From positions 80,375 through 144,374 of the forward strand of contig JAOSKK010000006.1 of the NCBI GenBank assembly GCA_027493615.1: a stretch of 64,000 bases of DNA. Direction: 5' to 3'. Source of the stretch: Verrucomicrobiota bacterium. Its GTDB lineage: Bacteria > Verrucomicrobiota > Verrucomicrobiia > Limisphaerales > J093. Positions within the stretch are counted from its first letter, which is position 1; each line of letters starts with the position of its first letter. Made by a program: the position numbers and the translations under genes. The notes under the pieces are model-generated. The model did not search any database, was not told the DNA's origin, and worked only from the letters and a program-made list of their open reading frames with translations. Positions 59,383-64,000 of this stretch are shown here, piece by piece.

Positions 59383-62300
59383 ATGAAGACCGGAGTCCTT
59401 AATCGGTTGGGCGTTGCCCGCCGCGCGGGTCAACTAGCACTGCTCCTGTGTACGCTGCCCTCAGCGGTGCAGGCTCAGTTCGACTACAAGGTCGAAAACG
59501 GCTCGGTCACCATCACGCGCTACACCGGTCCCGGCGGGGCGGTGACAATCCCGGACACCGTCCAGGGCCTGCCGGTCACCAGCATCGGGGACGGGGCCTT
59601 TAACGGCTACACTGGTCTGACCAGCGTGGTGATCCCCAACAGCGTCATCAGCATCGGGTTCGGGGCGTTCCAGAACTGCAGCAGCCTGACCGGCGTCACC
59701 ATCCCCGACAGCGTCACGAAAATCGGACCCCGTTCTTTCCAAGACTGCACGCGCATGAAGAACCTGACGATCGGGAGGTCTTTGGCTAACATTGACGAAG
59801 AAGCTTTTGCCGGCTGCCGCGCACTGACCAGTATCGTCATCCCCGACAGTGTTACGCACATTCGGAACTTCGCGTTCGCTGGCTGCAGCAGCTTGGTGAA
59901 CCTCACGCTTGGCAGTAACCTTAGCCACATAGGTGTTTGGGCCTTTGCGGGATGTGCTCAGCTTGTCAGCATCGCTATCCCCGACAGTGTTACGACCATC
60001 TACGGGGGAGCGTTCGCGGGCTGTACCTCCTTGAATGAGTTTATTGTCAGTGCGGAACACCCAGTCTATTGCAGTCTGGAGGGAATTATGTTTACAAAGA
60101 GTAGAGCGAAGCTAAAGGCCTATCCCGCGGGTAAGACGGGTAGCTACACAATACCCACAACTGTCACGAGCATCGAGTTCGAGGCCTTTTCCGGCTGCAG
60201 TCGATTGACCGCCGTCGTTATACCGGAAACGGTCACCAGTGTGGGAGGCGGGGCGTTCTTGAATTGCGTCGCTCTGACCAGCATCACGATCCCGAACACC
60301 GTCACCAGCATTGGGGAGTTTGCGTTCTCTTCCTGCACCGGCCTGACCAGCATTGTGGTTCCCGGCGGTGTCACCAGCATCGAGAGGTATACTTTCTCAG
60401 GATGCACCGGCCTTCGGGGCATCACGCTGGGCGGCGGTGTCACCAGCATCGGGGACAGGGCGTTCTACGGTTGCAGCGGCCTGACCAGCATCACGATTCC
60501 GGACCGCGTCACCAGTATCGGGGACCAGGCGTTCTACGGCTGCACCGGCCTGAGCAACCTCACCATCCCGGAAGGCGTCACAAGCATCGGGCAGGGGACG
60601 TTCTACGGTTGCCGCGGCCTGACCAGCATCATGATTCCGGACCGCGTCACCAGTATCGGGGACCAGGCGTTCTACGGCTGCACCCGCCTGACCAACCTCA
60701 CCATCCCGGAAGGCGTCACAAGCATCGGGCGCGAGGCGTTCTGCGGCTGCAGCGGCCTAACCAGCCTGGTGATCCCCGACCGCGTCACCTGGATCGGGGA
60801 TTCGGCGTTCTACGGCTGCAGCGGCCTGACCAGCCTGGTGATCCCCGACCGCGTCACCTGGATCGGGGATTCGGCGTTCTCTGGCTGCAGCGGCCTGACC
60901 AGCATCACAATTCCGGACAGCGTCACCAGCATCGGGTCCTCGGCGTTCTCCGGGTGCAGCGGCTTAACCAGCGTGGTGATCGGCGGCAGCCTCACCAGCA
61001 TCGGGGGGTGGGCGTTCGAAGGCTGCCTTGGTCTGAACAGCATCGAGGTGGGTTCGAACAACGCCACCTACAGCAGCTTGGACGGCGTCCTCTTCGACAA
61101 GGGGCGGACGCTGCTTGTTTGGTTTCCACGAGGCCGAAGGGGTGACTACACAATCCCTGCTAACGTCACCAACATCGGGCAGGGGGCGTTCTCGGGCTGC
61201 AGCGGCCTGACCAACCTCAGCATCCCCGACAGCGTCACCAGCATCGGGCAGGGGGCGTTCTCGGGCTGCAGCGGCCTGAGGAGCGTCTATTTCTACGGTA
61301 ATGCCCCTGGAGAAGATGCCGGGGAGGTATTCGCCGGATGCCCCCGGGCTACGGTCTATTACCTGCCGGAGACCACGGGTTGGGGACCGACCTTTGGTGG
61401 CCGTCCGACCGTATTGGGTCACGGGGCGGCGGCGCTGGAGATCGCCCTGCACCCGGCCATCCGAGTCACCGGCGAGGTCGGTTCGACTTACGTGATCGAA
61501 AGCAAAGCCGAAGTGGAGGGGGATTTCTGGCTGACGCGGGGGTGGATTGAGTTGGCCACGCCGACCGCAACGTGGACGGACCCGTTGCCGACGACCTCGC
61601 CGCGGAATGTTTACCGGGCGGTGAAGGTGACCAAGCCGGTGGTGCAGACCATCCCGAACATAGTGTGGATTCCGCCAGGGAGGTTCACCATGGGGAGCCC
61701 CGAAGGCGAGCGGGGTCGGCAAGGGTGGGAAGGTCCGCAAACGCGGGTGGAGTTGACGCAGGGGTTTTGGATGGGGAAGTACGAGGTGACGGTCGGCGAG
61801 TACTTCGCGGTCATGGGGCAGGTGGAGAACCCGGGCGAGTTGGATCGGCCGGTGCAAGGTGTAAGCGGGGACGACGCGGTCGCGTACTGCCAGAAGTTGA
61901 CGGAGCAAGAGCGGGCGGCGGGGCGGCTACCCACTGGGTTTGGGTATCGGTTGCCGACCGAGGCGGAGTGGGAGTATGCGTGCCGAGCGGGGACAACGAC
62001 GCGGTTTTCCTTTGGGGACGCGCTGGAGTGCGACGACGGGTGTGAGTATTGCCCGCTATTGGATGAACACATGTGGTGGTGTGGGAACTCGGGAGGTCGG
62101 ACTCAGGCGGTGGGTAGCAAGCTACCGAATGCGTGGGGTTTGTACGACATGCACGGGAATGTGATGGAGTGGTGTCAAGACCTGTTCGGCTGGGACTGGG
62201 AGCAACCGGGATATCCCGGCGGGATCGTGGTTGACCCACAGGGGCCGAGCGAGGGTTCGTACCGTGTGCGCGGCGGCGGCTATTGGAGCGTCTGGACCAT

Positions 62301-62403
62301 GCATGACGGCTACGGACTGAACTGCCGTTCGGCGTACCGCGGCTCCTACTCCCCCAGCGGGAATAGCTACGGGTTCCGCGTGGTCCTGGCCCCAGGTCAG
62401 TGA
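59383..62403 (+). CDS. BspA-type LRR protein with C-terminal SUMF1/C-type-lectin-fold domain
   Basis: 1006 residues, intact. Signal peptide (QLALLLCTLPSAVQA), then about 20 LRR_5 repeats of ~23 residues (SIGDQAFYGCTGLTSITIPD) to about residue 650, a short beta region, then an FGE/SUMF1 domain from about 760 (IPPGRFTMGSPEGE, YRLPTEAEWEYACRAGTTTR, LYDMHGNVMEWCQDLF, LNCRSAYRGSYSPSG, YGFRVVL). The catalytic Cys pair of true formylglycine enzymes is absent, so binding is likelier than catalysis. Probably surface or secreted. DNA of the LRR part repeats with a 69-base period. Confidence 0.85.
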   Translation: MKTGVLNRLGVARRAGQLALLLCTLPSAVQAQFDYKVENGSVTITRYTGPGGAVTIPDTVQGLPVTSIGDGAFNGYTGLTSVVIPNSVISIGFGAFQNCSSLTGVTIPDSVTKIGPRSFQDCTRMKNLTIGRSLANIDEEAFAGCRALTSIVIPDSVTHIRNFAFAGCSSLVNLTLGSNLSHIGVWAFAGCAQLVSIAIPDSVTTIYGGAFAGCTSLNEFIVSAEHPVYCSLEGIMFTKSRAKLKAYPAGKTGSYTIPTTVTSIEFEAFSGCSRLTAVVIPETVTSVGGGAFLNCVALTSITIPNTVTSIGEFAFSSCTGLTSIVVPGGVTSIERYTFSGCTGLRGITLGGGVTSIGDRAFYGCSGLTSITIPDRVTSIGDQAFYGCTGLSNLTIPEGVTSIGQGTFYGCRGLTSIMIPDRVTSIGDQAFYGCTRLTNLTIPEGVTSIGREAFCGCSGLTSLVIPDRVTWIGDSAFYGCSGLTSLVIPDRVTWIGDSAFSGCSGLTSITIPDSVTSIGSSAFSGCSGLTSVVIGGSLTSIGGWAFEGCLGLNSIEVGSNNATYSSLDGVLFDKGRTLLVWFPRGRRGDYTIPANVTNIGQGAFSGCSGLTNLSIPDSVTSIGQGAFSGCSGLRSVYFYGNAPGEDAGEVFAGCPRATVYYLPETTGWGPTFGGRPTVLGHGAAALEIALHPAIRVTGEVGSTYVIESKAEVEGDFWLTRGWIELATPTATWTDPLPTTSPRNVYRAVKVTKPVVQTIPNIVWIPPGRFTMGSPEGERGRQGWEGPQTRVELTQGFWMGKYEVTVGEYFAVMGQVENPGELDRPVQGVSGDDAVAYCQKLTEQERAAGRLPTGFGYRLPTEAEWEYACRAGTTTRFSFGDALECDDGCEYCPLLDEHMWWCGNSGGRTQAVGSKLPNAWGLYDMHGNVMEWCQDLFGWDWEQPGYPGGIVVDPQGPSEGSYRVRGGGYWSVWTMHDGYGLNCRSAYRGSYSPSGNSYGFRVVLAPGQ

Positions 62404-62421
62404 ACCAGGCGGCAAGCGGAG

Positions 62422-62479
62422 CTGTCCGGAGCAGGCTGGCGCAGCGCGGGACGCGCCAGCCTTGCCTGCGGAGGGACAG
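62422..62479. promoter_or_regulatory. Hairpin 18 bases after the LRR-SUMF1 stop
   Basis: GGCTGGCGC (62434-62442) pairs with GCGCCAGCC (62453-62461), flanked by CTGTCC (62422-62427) and GGACAG (62474-62479). No T-run. Could be a terminator-like structure or, speculatively, the hairpin found after variable regions of retroelement-diversified genes. Confidence 0.45.
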
Positions 62480-62589
62480 CGGAGCGGGGAATTGGATGGG
62501 CGGGCAAGTGCGACTTCGCCCAATTCACCCGTACTGCCCGCCGGTGGCGATGGTGCCGGCGGCGTTGCCGGGCAACCCGGACCCTTGCC

Positions 62590-63192
62590 CTATGAAGACC
62601 CCTTGATGATCCCCTTCGCGATCAGTGCGGCCCGAATTTCATTCAACAGCGTAACGGCGGCAACCAAGCCGTCATTGAGTGACTGCACTTCGGCCTGCGT
62701 GGGCGGGTCGCTGATGGTCTGCGAAGCGTAGGTGACGGCAGCCTGGGCGGCTCCGGCCCGCTGCGCCGTGGGCGTCGCGCCGTGAAATCCGATCTTGGCC
62801 GACGTACCCGGGCCGACGGTGATCTCCCAGGAATAGGACCCCGCGTGGCGCTTCACCGCGCCGTCGGTCACGTTCCAGATGAGGTAGCCGGTCGGGATCG
62901 TGCCGCTCGAGGGGTCCGCCGCCACAGCCGCTGGCCGGATCTGGATCCACGAACCCGGCGTTCCGGCCCCGGTGCAACGCCATTCCCCACCCAGGGCATC
63001 GCGCCAGAACTCGGCCAGGACCCGGGCGCCGGAGGTCGGCGGGCCGATGATCGTGGTCGGGCTGCCGTTCTGGTACGTGGCCACCCGCGTGGCGATGTCC
63101 TCGGCCAGGAGGGTGAAGTTGTCGGCGGTCAGTTCGCGGAACAAGGCCGCGTTGCTGACATCATTTAATCGGCTGGGGGCGATGGTGCTCAT
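62590..63192 (-). CDS. Phage-like structural protein
   Basis: 200 residues. C-terminal GFHGATPTAQRAGAAQAAVT, then LNDGLVAAVTLLNEIRAALI resembles the end of tail/decoration proteins in many phages and prophages; the middle (GTIPTGYLIWNVTDGAVKRH) is beta-rich. The start overlaps the end of the next gene upstream (63189) by four bases. The exact role is unknown. Convergent with the LRR gene. Confidence 0.55.
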   Translation of the reverse strand: MSTIAPSRLNDVSNAALFRELTADNFTLLAEDIATRVATYQNGSPTTIIGPPTSGARVLAEFWRDALGGEWRCTGAGTPGSWIQIRPAAVAADPSSGTIPTGYLIWNVTDGAVKRHAGSYSWEITVGPGTSAKIGFHGATPTAQRAGAAQAAVTYASQTISDPPTQAEVQSLNDGLVAAVTLLNEIRAALIAKGIIKGSS

Positions 63193-63666
63193 GTCTTCCA
63201 GATGTTCAGGGTGTCGTAGTCCAGACTGCGGTAGCCGCCCAGGGCGAGGTAGGCCCTGACGGTGAAGTCGGTCTCAGCGCCCAGTGCGGTGACCAGGGCC
63301 GCGTTGGTCAGGGTGTAGGGGCCGGCCCGGTTCACGTAGAGCGTCGCCTTCAGGACCCCGCCGGCGCGCAGCTCGAGAACCGCCTGGTCGGCGCGGCATT
63401 CCAGGTCCTCCTCGGGCTCGGCTTCATCCCGGCCCTCGCTGGTCAGGTCCCAGTCCAGGACCACATCCTGGCCGGTGGCGTAGGTCGGGGCCACGCCGTC
63501 CCCGTTGGCGGTCAGGTTGGCCGGACCCAGGGGCCGGAGCGCCCGCCGCAGGATGGGGTGGGTGATCTTGGCCACGTCCTCCAGGCTCACCTCGAGGTGG
63601 AGCATCCGGGGCTGGACCTTCAAACCCACCTGCTAGCGCCCACTTCGGCGTGTTCCACTCGAACAA
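63189..63666 (-). CDS. Phage-like protein, boundary uncertain
   Basis: A frame of 146 residues (QPRMLHLEVSLEDVAKI to GGYRSLDYDTLNIWK) whose likely beginning FEWNTPKWALAGG is in another frame, with a break near 63630. Upstream of that the same frame reads QFGTVRRTHALGAECWCVQL but meets a TAG near 63763. I cannot decide whether this is one broken gene or two. Immediately precedes the tail-like gene and overlaps it by ATGA, so both are probably in one operon. Confidence 0.4.
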
Positions 63667-63762
63667 GGGCTGGTCCCCGAGCTGGACGCACCAGCATTCC
63701 GCCCCGAGGGCATGGGTCCGGCGGACCGTTCCGAACTGGCCCCGGACACGGTGGGGTGGACC

Positions 63763-64000
63763 CTACCGGCCGGCGGATACCAACGTCGGGGACCAGCCCA
63801 GCGGGATCTCATCGCCCAGGAAGATCAGGAAGCGCCGGGCGCTCACGCCCTCATCGAACGGCATGTCGTCGAGGTCATCGTCCGGGCTGGTGAACGTCAC
63901 GTCGAGGCCGCCCTCCGAGGTAGAACAGGCCCGTCGAGGCCAGCCCGGCATTCAACGTGCCCCGGCCCGAACAACGGCCGCTTTCCCCACGGCCGAGAAG
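63763..64000 (-). CDS. Unrecognised protein of phage-like operon, truncated by window edge
   Basis: The readable end is DVTFTSPDDDLDDMPFDEGV then RRFLIFLGDEIPLGWSPTLV with a stop at 63763-63765. It runs off the right edge, and another indel may lie near 63930. Same strand and spacing as the two phage-like genes. No function assigned. Confidence 0.3.

Noticed and set aside
59383..62403. True formylglycine-generating enzyme
   Set aside because: The C-terminal domain has only one Cys in the active-site region, lacking the pair used for catalysis.
62404..64000. Template repeat or reverse transcriptase of a diversity-generating retroelement
   Set aside because: No second copy of the variable-like segment and no reverse transcriptase motif was seen in the remaining 1.6 kb.

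Overview
The window is GC-rich chromosomal DNA that looks like a Verrucomicrobiota genome, most likely of the Limisphaerales/Pedosphaerales type. This is inferred from gene content: DUF1501 and Tat-exported Gfo/Idh/MocA proteins, a DUF6807 (PmoA-like) protein, an FG-GAP/ASPIC repeat protein, a GYF_2/DUF2752 membrane cluster, a RAYT transposase, and a BspA-type LRR protein fused to a SUMF1 domain. Many short dispersed repeats sit in the spacers and sometimes inside genes. More than 20 genes are split by one-base indels, mostly at runs of G or C. I read these as sequence errors, not mass gene decay, and give the joined gene span with the approximate break.

Layout. 1-10.5 kb: Memo-like gene, trpD, nagB-like, SMP-30 lactonase, FG-GAP/ASPIC protein, a three-gene ECF sigma operon, tmk, and riboflavin genes ribE and ribD. 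10.5-15 kb: RAYT transposase with REP-like ends, a CxxCH protein, and a GYF/DUF2752 membrane cluster. 15-28 kb: sugar-type catabolic genes (SSS symporter, TIM-barrel isomerase, UroD-like, two Gfo/Idh/MocA, DUF6807, diiron-like protein, DUF1501) with a copper/SCO protein and an exported methyltransferase. 28-29.2 kb: tandem array 1. 29.4-36.5 kb: Acg-like nitroreductase, an exopolysaccharide cluster (FHA, Wza-like, Wzc-like, beta-barrel) and a glycosyltransferase. 36.5-45.2 kb: ygfZ, apbE and a complete 4-hydroxyproline catabolic operon. 45.3-47.5 kb: tandem array 2. 47.7-58.3 kb: a PHP-type remnant, an ABC exporter, a giant C25-type cysteine peptidase, a beta-lactamase-family hydrolase and a pirin. 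58.65-64 kb: a 3' fragment of tRNA-Met, then an LRR-SUMF1 gene and convergent phage-like structural genes, possibly an integrated element.

The hydroxyproline operon can be followed step by step: epimerase, three-subunit D-hydroxyproline dehydrogenase (FAD, [2Fe-2S], FAD/BFD), pyrroline-hydroxycarboxylate deaminase and 2-oxoglutarate semialdehyde dehydrogenase, ending in 2-oxoglutarate.

The most unusual structure is the pair of arrays (about 10 and 19 copies) of a roughly 119-bp repeat. Each copy contains a 14-16 bp inverted repeat. Array 2 shows higher-order three-unit periodicity, and both arrays are followed on the same side by a related ~70-bp module and then a plus-strand gene. I do not recognise this family.
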